From NCBI GenBank assembly GCA_044508215.1, contig JBIQID010000088.1, forward strand, positions 1 to 13,084: a DNA stretch of 13,084 nt. The letters are read 5' to 3'. The translations under genes and the position numbers were made by a program. The stretch's first letter is position 1. Every line of letters starts with the position of its first letter. The stretch comes from JAEZFI01 sp044508215 (GTDB taxonomy: Bacteria > Actinomycetota > Acidimicrobiia > Acidimicrobiales > Microtrichaceae). The notes beneath the pieces are model-generated. The model was not told the DNA's origin, ran no database searches, and was given only the letters and a program-made list of their open reading frames with translations. Positions 1-5,767 of this stretch are shown here, piece by piece.

Positions 1-174
1 CACGACCTGCTCGCCGTCGAGGCGGGCGACGATCCGCAGCGTGCCGTGCGTGGCCGGGTGCTGCGGGCCGATGTTGAGGACCATGCCCTCGGTCTCGAGC
101 TCGACGTTGACCCGGGCGTCGGCCGCCTGGCCGGCGAGGTACGCGAGCTTCTGGCGATCGGAGATGGCGGTCAT
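1..174 (-). CDS. nuoD: NADH-quinone oxidoreductase subunit D (partial, N-terminal 58 codons)
   Basis: This is the N-terminal part of the 49-kDa subunit, which together with NuoB forms the quinone-reduction site in the peripheral arm. The ATG at 174 overlaps the nuoC stop as ATGA, and an AAGGAGGA ribosome binding site (minus strand, 181-188) lies 6 bases upstream. My translation begins MTAISDRQKLAYLAGQ and continues into the family hallmark LNIGPQHPATHGTLRIV at about residues 33-49, followed by ARLDGEQVV at the cut. The GPQHPATHG loop carries the conserved histidine that in studied enzymes lies next to the quinone head group. NuoD proteins are usually around 400 residues, so most of this gene lies left of the window. 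The first ~30 residues are a normal variable leader. It is the fourth gene of the nuoABCD block and is surely cotranscribed with nuoC. The identification is firm despite the short fragment. Confidence 0.95.
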   Translation of the reverse strand, partial: MTAISDRQKLAYLAGQAADARVNVELETEGMVLNIGPQHPATHGTLRIVARLDGEQVV

Positions 175-854
175 GCGCCCTCCTCCTTGGCCGGCTCCTC
201 GTCGGTGCCGGGCATGGGCTCGACGTCGACGATGCCGGGCCACGGCTTGGTGAACCTTGCGAGCAGCGGGAAGTCCTTGCGGAGCGGGTTCCCCTCGAAC
301 CCGGACGGCAGGTAGATGTGGCGCAGGAACGGATGGCCGACGAACTCGATGCCGAACATCTCCCAGGTCTCACGCTCGTGCCAGTCGGCGCCGGCGTAGA
401 CCTTCGTCCACGTGTCGACGGCCGGCTCGGTGTCGCCGGCGTCGACCTTCAGCGTGATGCCCCAGTGCTCGACGATGTTGGCGACGCGGGCGATGACCTG
501 GAACCGGGTCTCGCCGCCGGCGTACCCCGTCTCCATCTCGGGCAGCGGCTTGGGCTCGTCGCCGTGGACGACCTTGTCGACCTCGGAGTCCATGTACCGG
601 CGGAACGGCGAGGGCTGCCAGTCGATGGCGGAGATGAAGCCGAACTGGCGGGCGCCCAGCGTGTAGCGGATCGAGGACGCGGCTGCCTGCCACGCGTCGG
701 GACGGATCCGCACCCACACGTCGCGGTTCGGCACGACGTGGTGCTCGACCACGCCGTCGCCCAGGACGTCGCGGAGGCGGGAGACGATGCCCTCTCGCAG
801 CTCGTCGACCTCGGGCGCCTCGGTCACCTCGGTGTCGGGCTCACTCGACGACAA
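171..854 (-). CDS. nuoC: NADH-quinone oxidoreductase subunit C (30 kDa)
   Basis: This 227-residue product is the 30-kDa subunit of the peripheral arm, a scaffold that packs against NuoD and carries no cofactor. The family signature is near the C-terminus: ERETWEMFGIEFVGHP at residues 160-175, then GNPLRKDFPL at 188-197. The first ~20 residues are acidic and low in complexity, and the last ~25 form a Pro/Glu-rich tail (ending EEPAKEEGA) beyond the conserved domain. The start is a TTG at 854 inside the nuoB stop region, giving a 14-base overlap. It is favoured because a GGAGGGGGG ribosome binding site (861-869) lies 6 bases upstream; an in-frame GTG at 827 is a weaker alternative. The stop overlaps the nuoD ATG as ATGA. 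NuoC is separate here, not fused to NuoD as in Escherichia coli. Confidence 0.96.
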   Translation of the reverse strand: MSSSEPDTEVTEAPEVDELREGIVSRLRDVLGDGVVEHHVVPNRDVWVRIRPDAWQAAASSIRYTLGARQFGFISAIDWQPSPFRRYMDSEVDKVVHGDEPKPLPEMETGYAGGETRFQVIARVANIVEHWGITLKVDAGDTEPAVDTWTKVYAGADWHERETWEMFGIEFVGHPFLRHIYLPSGFEGNPLRKDFPLLARFTKPWPGIVDVEPMPGTDEEPAKEEGA

Positions 855-1347
855 TGGGTTCCCCCCTCCACCGTGCGCCGATGTCCTCGTCCTTGATGCG
901 CTGCTGCAGCAGCACGACGCCCTCGAGGAGCGCCTCGGGCCGCGGCGGGCAGCCGGGCACGTAGACGTCGACGGGGATGATCTGGTCGATCCCCTTCGTC
1001 ACCGAGTACGAGTCCCAGTAGGGGCCGCCGCAGTTGGCGCACGAACCCATCGAGATCACGTACTTCGGGTCGGGCATCTGCTCGTACAGCCGCTTGATGG
1101 CGGGGACCATCTTGTCGGTCACCGTGCCCGAGATCACCACCAGGTCGGCCTGGCGGGGCGAGGCGGGGAACGGGATGACGCCGAGGCGCATCACGTCGTA
1201 GCGGGGCGCGCCGAACGCGGCGCCCATCTCGAGCGCGCAGCACGCCAGGCCCCACTGGTACACCCACATGGAGTAGCTGCGGCTGAGGTTGAGCAGCTTG
1301 GAGAGCGGCTTCGGCATCTTGCCGCTCTCGACGAGGCCTAGACCCAT
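841..1347 (-). CDS. nuoB: NADH-quinone oxidoreductase subunit B (PSST, cluster N2)
   Basis: This 168-residue product is the subunit that binds the last [4Fe-4S] cluster (N2), which passes electrons to quinone at the interface with NuoD and NuoH. The N2 ligands are visible: the adjacent pair C36-C37 in GLACCALEM, C103 in GSCANCGG and C133 in VPGCPPRPEALL. An extra cysteine, C106, follows C103 where many homologues have serine. Also typical is the surface segment FPASPRQADLVVISGTVT at residues 60-77. The start is the ATG at 1347, preceded by AGGGAG (1355-1360) at a 7-base spacing. It overlaps the end of nuoA by 10 bases. The same frame stays open upstream to 1737, but that stretch is an Arg/Pro-rich shadow of nuoA. 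The stop lies inside nuoC, so A, B, C and D form one tight transcription unit. Confidence 0.97.
   Translation of the reverse strand: MGLGLVESGKMPKPLSKLLNLSRSYSMWVYQWGLACCALEMGAAFGAPRYDVMRLGVIPFPASPRQADLVVISGTVTDKMVPAIKRLYEQMPDPKYVISMGSCANCGGPYWDSYSVTKGIDQIIPVDVYVPGCPPRPEALLEGVVLLQQRIKDEDIGARWRGEPIVVE
861..869 (-). promoter_or_regulatory. Strong ribosome binding site selecting the TTG start of nuoC
   Basis: Read on the minus strand the bases are GGAGGGGGG, six bases upstream of the TTG at 854. The site lies inside the last codons of nuoB. It is the main evidence for the TTG start over the downstream in-frame GTG at 827, which would lose the first nine residues. A purine-rich Shine-Dalgarno site this strong could offset the weak TTG codon and keep NuoC in step with NuoB; that role is an inference. 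Confidence 0.7.
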
Positions 1348-1724
1348 CGGAGCACTCCCTTGCGCCAGGCGTACACGAGGCCGAGGAGGAGCACGCCCAC
1401 GAACACGCCCATCTCGGCCAGACCGAAGACCCCGTAGATCTCGAGGCGGGTGGCCCACGGGAAGAGGAACACCGCCTCCACGTCGAACAGCACGAACAGG
1501 AGGGCGAAGATGTAGTAGCGGACCTGGCTCTGGGTCCACATGGAGCCCACCGGGTCGGCACCCGACTCGTACGTGATGTACTTCTCGGGCTGCGGGCGGG
1601 ACGGCCGGATGGCGTAGCTGATCAGCAGGAACACGCCACACAGGACCAGCGCGAGACCGATCACGACGGCGACGGTCAGGTAGCTGCGGAGGAACTCCGA
1701 TGGACCGGCGACAGACCCGAGCAC
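1338..1724 (-). CDS. nuoA: NADH-quinone oxidoreductase subunit A (ND3-like)
   Basis: This 128-residue membrane subunit is homologous to mitochondrial ND3 and sits at the joint between the membrane and peripheral arms. Three membrane helices are visible at about residues 13-39, 69-92 and 98-120. The conserved loop before the second helix reads YITYESGADPVG (49-60), and the second helix contains LFVLFDVEAVFLFPWA (76-91) with the conserved acidic D81 and E83. The loop cysteine of the usual YECG motif is serine here (S54). The start is a GTG at 1724: an in-frame TGA lies only six codons upstream with no start codon between, and no Shine-Dalgarno sequence precedes the GTG. A candidate -10 box ends 8 bases before it, so the mRNA may be leaderless. 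It is the first gene of the nuoABCD block and diverges from mtnP. Confidence 0.95.
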   Translation of the reverse strand: MLGSVAGPSEFLRSYLTVAVVIGLALVLCGVFLLISYAIRPSRPQPEKYITYESGADPVGSMWTQSQVRYYIFALLFVLFDVEAVFLFPWATRLEIYGVFGLAEMGVFVGVLLLGLVYAWRKGVLRWV

Positions 1725-1732
1725 GGTCGTAG

Positions 1733-1762
1733 AACATACTCAGCGGCCCGCGAACGGACCAA
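1733..1762 (-). promoter_or_regulatory. Candidate promoter of nuoABCD, apparently leaderless
   Basis: On the minus strand a TATGTT (1733-1738) fits the actinobacterial -10 pattern TANNNT, and TTGGTC (1757-1762) is a possible -35 at an 18-base spacing. Eight bases separate the -10 box from the GTG start of nuoA, about where transcription would begin. This fits a leaderless mRNA and explains why no ribosome binding site is seen. The block needs its own promoter unless transcripts from nuoN read through mtnP in antisense. The motif matches are short, so the call is an inference. Confidence 0.45.
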
Positions 1763-1780
1763 AGCTGGCGGGGCCGGCGT

Positions 1781-1786
1781 TACGCT
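1781..1786 (+). promoter_or_regulatory. Candidate -10 box for leaderless mtnP
   Basis: TACGCT matches the TANNNT -10 pattern and ends 6 bases before the GTG start of mtnP, the spacing expected if transcription starts at or next to that codon. No Shine-Dalgarno sequence lies upstream and no convincing -35 hexamer was found. With the nuoA promoter on the other strand it makes a back-to-back pair in a 68-bp gap, so the two polymerase footprints would nearly touch. A six-base match in GC-rich DNA is weak evidence on its own. Confidence 0.35.
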
Positions 1787-1792
1787 CGCCCG

Positions 1793-2566
1793 GTGCTCGA
1801 CCTCCCCCGTCTCGACCGTTCGGCGGACGTCGGCGTGTTCGGCGGGTCCGGCTTCTACGAGCTCGCCCACGACCTCACGCCCTTCGACCTGGAGACGCCC
1901 TACGGGCCGCCGTCGGAGCCACCCCTGCTGGGGATGATCGGGGGCCGCACGGTGGCCTTCCTCCCCCGTCACGGGGCCGACCACCGGATCCCGGCGCACC
2001 GGGTGAACTACCGGGCGAACGTCTGGGCGATGGCAGCGCTCGGCGTGAAGGCCCTGGTGGCGCCCTTCGCCTGCGGTTCGCTGCGAGCCGAGCTCGAGCC
2101 GGGGCACCTCGTGCTCGTCGACCAGCTCGTCGACCGCACGTCGGGCCGGGAAGGCACGTTCTTCGACGGCCCCGTGACGTTCCACCTGCCGTTCGCCGAC
2201 CCCTACGACGCCGAGCTCTCCGCCACGTTCGCCGACGTGGCCCGCCGGCAGGGGCGCACGGTGGTGGAGGGCGGCACCGTCGTGGTGGTGCAGGGCCCCC
2301 GGTTCAGCACCCGGGCGGAGGCCGATTGGCACCGCCGGCAGGGCTGGGACGTGGTGAACATGACCCAGGCGCCCGAGGCGGCCCTCGCCGGGGAGGCGGG
2401 GATCCGCTACGTGGGGATCGCGCTCGTGACCGACCACGACGCGGGCCACGAGCACGACCCGACCGTCGCTGCGGTCACGCAGGAGGACGTGTTCCGCTTC
2501 CTGGCGCAGAACGCACAGGCGATGCGGGAGCTGCTCGCCGAGGCCTTGCCGCGGATGGACCTGTAG
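1793..2566 (+). CDS. mtnP: S-methyl-5'-thioadenosine phosphorylase (class 2 nucleoside phosphorylase family)
   Basis: This 257-residue cytosolic enzyme should split 5'-methylthioadenosine with phosphate into adenine and methylthioribose-1-phosphate, salvaging the by-product of polyamine synthesis. Family motifs in order: FGGSGFYEL (16-24), LPRHGADHRIPAHRVNYRAN (57-76) with the phosphate-binding R59-H60, FACGSL (92-97), VVQGPRFSTRAE (165-176), NMTQAPEAALA (189-199) with substrate-side M190, and LVTDHDAGHEHD (211-222). The D214/D216 pair matches the aspartates that select 6-aminopurines in methylthioadenosine phosphorylases. Asparagine is typical at this site in purine nucleoside phosphorylase, so adenine specificity is likely but unproven; methylthioinosine or 5'-deoxyadenosine are other possible substrates. 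The start is a GTG at 1793, the first start codon in the frame, with no ribosome binding site. It is the only plus-strand gene here, convergent with nuoN and divergent from nuoA. No frame damage is seen. Confidence 0.9.
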   Translation: MLDLPRLDRSADVGVFGGSGFYELAHDLTPFDLETPYGPPSEPPLLGMIGGRTVAFLPRHGADHRIPAHRVNYRANVWAMAALGVKALVAPFACGSLRAELEPGHLVLVDQLVDRTSGREGTFFDGPVTFHLPFADPYDAELSATFADVARRQGRTVVEGGTVVVVQGPRFSTRAEADWHRRQGWDVVNMTQAPEAALAGEAGIRYVGIALVTDHDAGHEHDPTVAAVTQEDVFRFLAQNAQAMRELLAEALPRMDL

Positions 2567-2567
2567 G

Positions 2568-4160
2568 TCAGGGGCCGTCGGCTGCGACGGGGACGCCCAG
2601 AGCGCCGTCGAGGCCGGTGATCTGCACGGTGGCGTCGTCGGCCAGGCCGGCGAACGGCTCGGGGATGATCCCGAGCGCCAGCGTGCCGAGCACGGCGACG
2701 ACGATCGCGAACCCTGCCGCCCAGGGCACCCGCACGGGCGGGCCCTCGAGCCCGTCCGTGGCGCCGGCCTCGCCCGGGAAGTACATGGCGACGACGATCC
2801 GCAGGTAGACGAACGCCGAGGCGACTGCGGTGAGCATGGCGATGATCGCGAGCGTCCAGTTGTGCGTGTCGGTGGCGGCGCGGATCACGCCCAGCTTGGC
2901 GAGGAACCCGCCGGTGAACGGGGTGCCTGCCTGGGCGACCAGGAACACCGCGAACGCCAGCGCGAGCGCCGGGCGGCTGCGGGAGAGGCCCTTGTAGTCG
3001 TCGAGGGAGTGGAGGCCATCGCCGCGCCGGCCCACGAGGGTCACCACGCCGAAGCTGCCGATCACCATGAACGTGTAGGCCGCCAGGTAGAAGAGCGCCG
3101 GCGAGGTGCCGATCGCACCCGCCTGCACCCCCATGAGGATGAAGCCGGCGTGGTTGATCGAGCTGTACGCCAGCATCCGCTTGACGTTCGTCTGGATGAC
3201 CGCAGCGACGGCTCCCACGACCAGCGACAGCGCGGCGAGGGCGAAGAGCACGGGCCGCATCACGTCGAGGTAGGCGCCGAACGCCACGGAGACCACCCGG
3301 ATGAAGCCCACGAAGCCACCGACCTTCACCACCGACGCCATGAACGCGCTGATCGGCGACGGGGCGCCCTGGTACACGTCGGGGGCCCACGAGTGGAACG
3401 GCACGGCGGACACCTTGAAGCCGAAGCCGACGAGCATCAGCGCCAGGCCGGCCAGGAGCAGGCCGTCCTTCAGGAGCACCGCCTCGGAGAGGAACTGCTG
3501 GATGTGCCCGAGGTTGGTGGAGCCGGTCGCCCCGTAGGTGAGCGCGATGCCGTACAGCAGGAAGGCCGAGGCGAACGCTCCCATGATGAAGTACTTGAGG
3601 CCCGCCTCCTGCGACGACAGCCGGCGGGCGTGCATCGCAGCGAGGACGTACACCGAGATCGACAGGATCTCGAGGCCGATGAACAGCACGATCAGGTCGT
3701 TGGCGGCGGCCATCGTCGTGCCGCCCGAGGCGGAGAGCAGCATGAGGACGTACAGCTCCGGGCCGTCGAGGTCCTCACGTCGCAGGTAGCCGTCGGCGAG
3801 GAGCGCCACGAGGATCACGCCCACGCAGATGAGCCCCACCGAGAAGAGGCTGAACCCGTCGAGGCCCACCGCGTTGCCCACGAGGCCGGCCGGGCCCTCC
3901 TCGGGGTTGCGCACGCGGTTCCAGAGCGGGATGGTCGAGATCAGCGACGCCGCCGCGACGGCCACCGTGTAGCCGGCGTACACGCCCTTCGGCAGGCGGC
4001 GCGAGATCAGCGACACCACCGTGAGCATCACCACGCCGCCGCCCATGAGGATCAGGTGCGGGACGAGCGCCGACCAGACGACCTCGGGCGTGGCGATCTC
4101 GGTCACCTCGGATCCCGCGGCCTGGGCGAGCACGTTCCCGATCGACGCGAGCGCGGTCAC
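2568..4160 (-). CDS. nuoN: NADH-quinone oxidoreductase subunit N (antiporter-like)
   Basis: This 530-residue protein has about 14 membrane helices and is the antiporter-like subunit nearest the quinone module, one of three Mrp-related proton channels. Residues known to matter in the family are in place: E164 in VLFIGLEILSISVYVLA, K249 in FGFKVSAVPFHSWAPDVYQG (247-266), K279 in MASVVKVGG, and K422 in PFTGGFLAKLGVI (414-426), the usual lysine of the C-terminal channel. The N-terminal ~25 residues are probably periplasmic or flexible. The start is a GTG at 4160 that overlaps the nuoM stop as GTGA, with GGGAG seven bases upstream. It is the last gene of the nuoG-N run. Its TGA (2568-2570) is one base from the mtnP stop on the other strand, so there is no room for a separate terminator between them. 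Confidence 0.97.
   Translation of the reverse strand: MTALASIGNVLAQAAGSEVTEIATPEVVWSALVPHLILMGGGVVMLTVVSLISRRLPKGVYAGYTVAVAAASLISTIPLWNRVRNPEEGPAGLVGNAVGLDGFSLFSVGLICVGVILVALLADGYLRREDLDGPELYVLMLLSASGGTTMAAANDLIVLFIGLEILSISVYVLAAMHARRLSSQEAGLKYFIMGAFASAFLLYGIALTYGATGSTNLGHIQQFLSEAVLLKDGLLLAGLALMLVGFGFKVSAVPFHSWAPDVYQGAPSPISAFMASVVKVGGFVGFIRVVSVAFGAYLDVMRPVLFALAALSLVVGAVAAVIQTNVKRMLAYSSINHAGFILMGVQAGAIGTSPALFYLAAYTFMVIGSFGVVTLVGRRGDGLHSLDDYKGLSRSRPALALAFAVFLVAQAGTPFTGGFLAKLGVIRAATDTHNWTLAIIAMLTAVASAFVYLRIVVAMYFPGEAGATDGLEGPPVRVPWAAGFAIVVAVLGTLALGIIPEPFAGLADDATVQITGLDGALGVPVAADGP
2575..2590. terminator. Small hairpin at the mtnP/nuoN convergent ends (weak terminator candidate)
   Basis: A perfect 6-bp stem, CCGTCG and CGACGG, encloses the loop GCTG. 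It starts 8 bases after the mtnP stop and lies inside the last codons of nuoN on the other strand. No T-run follows on either strand, so it is not a classical intrinsic terminator; some actinobacterial terminators lack the U-tract. A 6-bp palindrome can arise by chance in GC-rich coding DNA. It is noted because it is the only hairpin seen at the point where the two convergent genes meet. Confidence 0.2.
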
Positions 4161-5767
4161 TGGTGGTCTCCCGTGTGGTCCTGGTCGCCCGACGCCGCCG
4201 GGACGGGGGGTCGGACGTCGTCGACGTCGACCGTCGTGTGCTCACCGACGTGCTCCACCAGCTGCTCGACCGCCGGCTCGATCCGATCGAGCACCGGCTT
4301 CGGGTAGATGCCGAGGAAGAACATCAGAACCACGAGGGGGGCCATCAGGAGCGCCTCACGGAGACGGATCTCGGGGAAGTTCCGGTTGTCGCCGGACGGC
4401 TCCCCGTGGAAGACCCGCTGGTAGGCCCACAGCAGGTAGACGGCCGCGAGGATCACGCCGCTGGCGCCCACGACGGCCCACCACCGGGCGCCCTTGAAGG
4501 CTCCGACGAGGGCGAGGAGCTCGCCGACGAACCCGTTGAGGCCGGGCAGGCCGATCGACGACATCATCGACACCGTGAACACCCCGGCGAAGATCGGGGC
4601 GACCTTCTGGAGGCCGCTCAGCTCGGCGATCTCCCGGGTGTGGCGGCGCTCGTAGATCATCCCGACCAGGAAGAACAGTGCGCCGGTGGTGATGCCGTGG
4701 TTCACGTTCTGGATCACGCCGCCCATCAGGCCCTGACGGGTGAACGAGAACAGCCCCAGCACGATGAACCCGAGGTGCGCGATCGACGAGTAGGCGATCA
4801 CCCGCTTGAGGTCGCGCTGCATGGTGGCGCAGATCGCTCCGTAGATGATCCCGATCACGCCGAGCGTGAGGAGGAGCGGGGCGAAGAACTGCGCAGCCTC
4901 GGGGAAGAGGTAGATCCCGAACCGCAGGAGGCCGTAGGTGCCGAACTTGAGCAGGATGCCGGCGAGGATCACCGAGCCCGCTGTGGGCGCCTCGGTGTGG
5001 GCGTCGGGCAGCCACGTGTGCAGCGGGAACAGCGGCGTCTTCACCGCGAAGCCGATCGCCAGCGCCAGGAACAGCCAGCGGGCCGCGCCGGTGGAGATGG
5101 CCTGCGCCTCGGCGATCTCCACGACGTCGAAGGTGAGCGCGCCGCCGGTCGCCTGCTGGTGCAGCACGGCCGTGGCGACGATGCCGACGAGCATGAACGC
5201 CGAGCCGAACATCGTGAAGAGGAAGAACTTGGTGGCCGCGTAGACCCGGTCGCCGTGCCCCCACCCGCCGATGAGGAAGTACATCGGCACCAGCACGATC
5301 TCGAAGAAGAGGAAGAAGACGACGAGGTCGAGGGCGACGAACACGCCCATCGAGCCGGCCATCAGGAGCAGCATCCAGGCGTAGTAGGGCTTCGCGTCGT
5401 GGTCCGGGGTTACGCCCACGATGGCGAGCGGGAAGAGGACACCCGACAGCACGACCATGAAGAGCGAGATGCCGTCCACGCCGAGGTGCCACGACATGCC
5501 GAACGAGGAGCTCCACTCGTAGCTCTGCACGAACTGGAAGCCGCCGTCGCCCGTCACGAACTCGCTGAGCATGTACACGCTCATCGCACCGGACGCACCG
5601 CTGAAGAGCAGGGCGACCGGCCGTGCCAGCTCGGTTCGGGTGCGGGGCAGGAGGGCGACCGCGATCGCGCCGATCATCGGCACGAGGATCATCGCCGTCA
5701 GCGGGGAGAAGGCGGGGCCCGACGCCGCAGCGAGGAGCGAGATGGAACCGGACATCATCGCTCCCAT
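4157..5767 (-). CDS. nuoM: NADH-quinone oxidoreductase subunit M (antiporter-like)
   Basis: This 536-residue protein has about 14 membrane helices and is the middle proton-translocating subunit of the membrane arm, related to Mrp Na+/H+ antiporters. Key features: GVDGISLFMVVLSG (97-110); E156 in FFLFFEIVLVPMYF, the essential helix-5 glutamate; K243 in GFAVKTPLFPLHTWLPDAHT (239-258); H357 in NVNHGITTG; and GLNGFVGELLALVGAF (409-424) with E416, the usual glutamate of the C-terminal channel. The last ~25 residues are a hydrophilic Asp/His tail. The start chosen is the ATG at 5767, sharing one base with the nuoL stop (TGATG). ATG codons at 5758 and 5755 are alternatives with a closer GGGAG. Upstream of 5767 the frame stays open into nuoL, but that part is an Arg/His-rich shadow. 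The stop overlaps nuoN as GTGA. Confidence 0.97.
   Translation of the reverse strand: MGAMMSGSISLLAAASGPAFSPLTAMILVPMIGAIAVALLPRTRTELARPVALLFSGASGAMSVYMLSEFVTGDGGFQFVQSYEWSSSFGMSWHLGVDGISLFMVVLSGVLFPLAIVGVTPDHDAKPYYAWMLLLMAGSMGVFVALDLVVFFLFFEIVLVPMYFLIGGWGHGDRVYAATKFFLFTMFGSAFMLVGIVATAVLHQQATGGALTFDVVEIAEAQAISTGAARWLFLALAIGFAVKTPLFPLHTWLPDAHTEAPTAGSVILAGILLKFGTYGLLRFGIYLFPEAAQFFAPLLLTLGVIGIIYGAICATMQRDLKRVIAYSSIAHLGFIVLGLFSFTRQGLMGGVIQNVNHGITTGALFFLVGMIYERRHTREIAELSGLQKVAPIFAGVFTVSMMSSIGLPGLNGFVGELLALVGAFKGARWWAVVGASGVILAAVYLLWAYQRVFHGEPSGDNRNFPEIRLREALLMAPLVVLMFFLGIYPKPVLDRIEPAVEQLVEHVGEHTTVDVDDVRPPVPAASGDQDHTGDHQ

Noticed and set aside
841..1737. A 298-residue version of NuoB starting from the ATG at 1737
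   Set aside because: The first ~130 residues are a frame-shifted reading of nuoA with no NuoB similarity. The ATG at 1347 has a good ribosome binding site and gives the family length.
1793..2566. mtnP as a purine nucleoside phosphorylase
   Set aside because: The VTDHD segment carries the Asp pair of adenine-type enzymes, and the NMTQAPEA and NYRAN motifs fit methylthioadenosine phosphorylase better. Biochemical specificity is still unproven.
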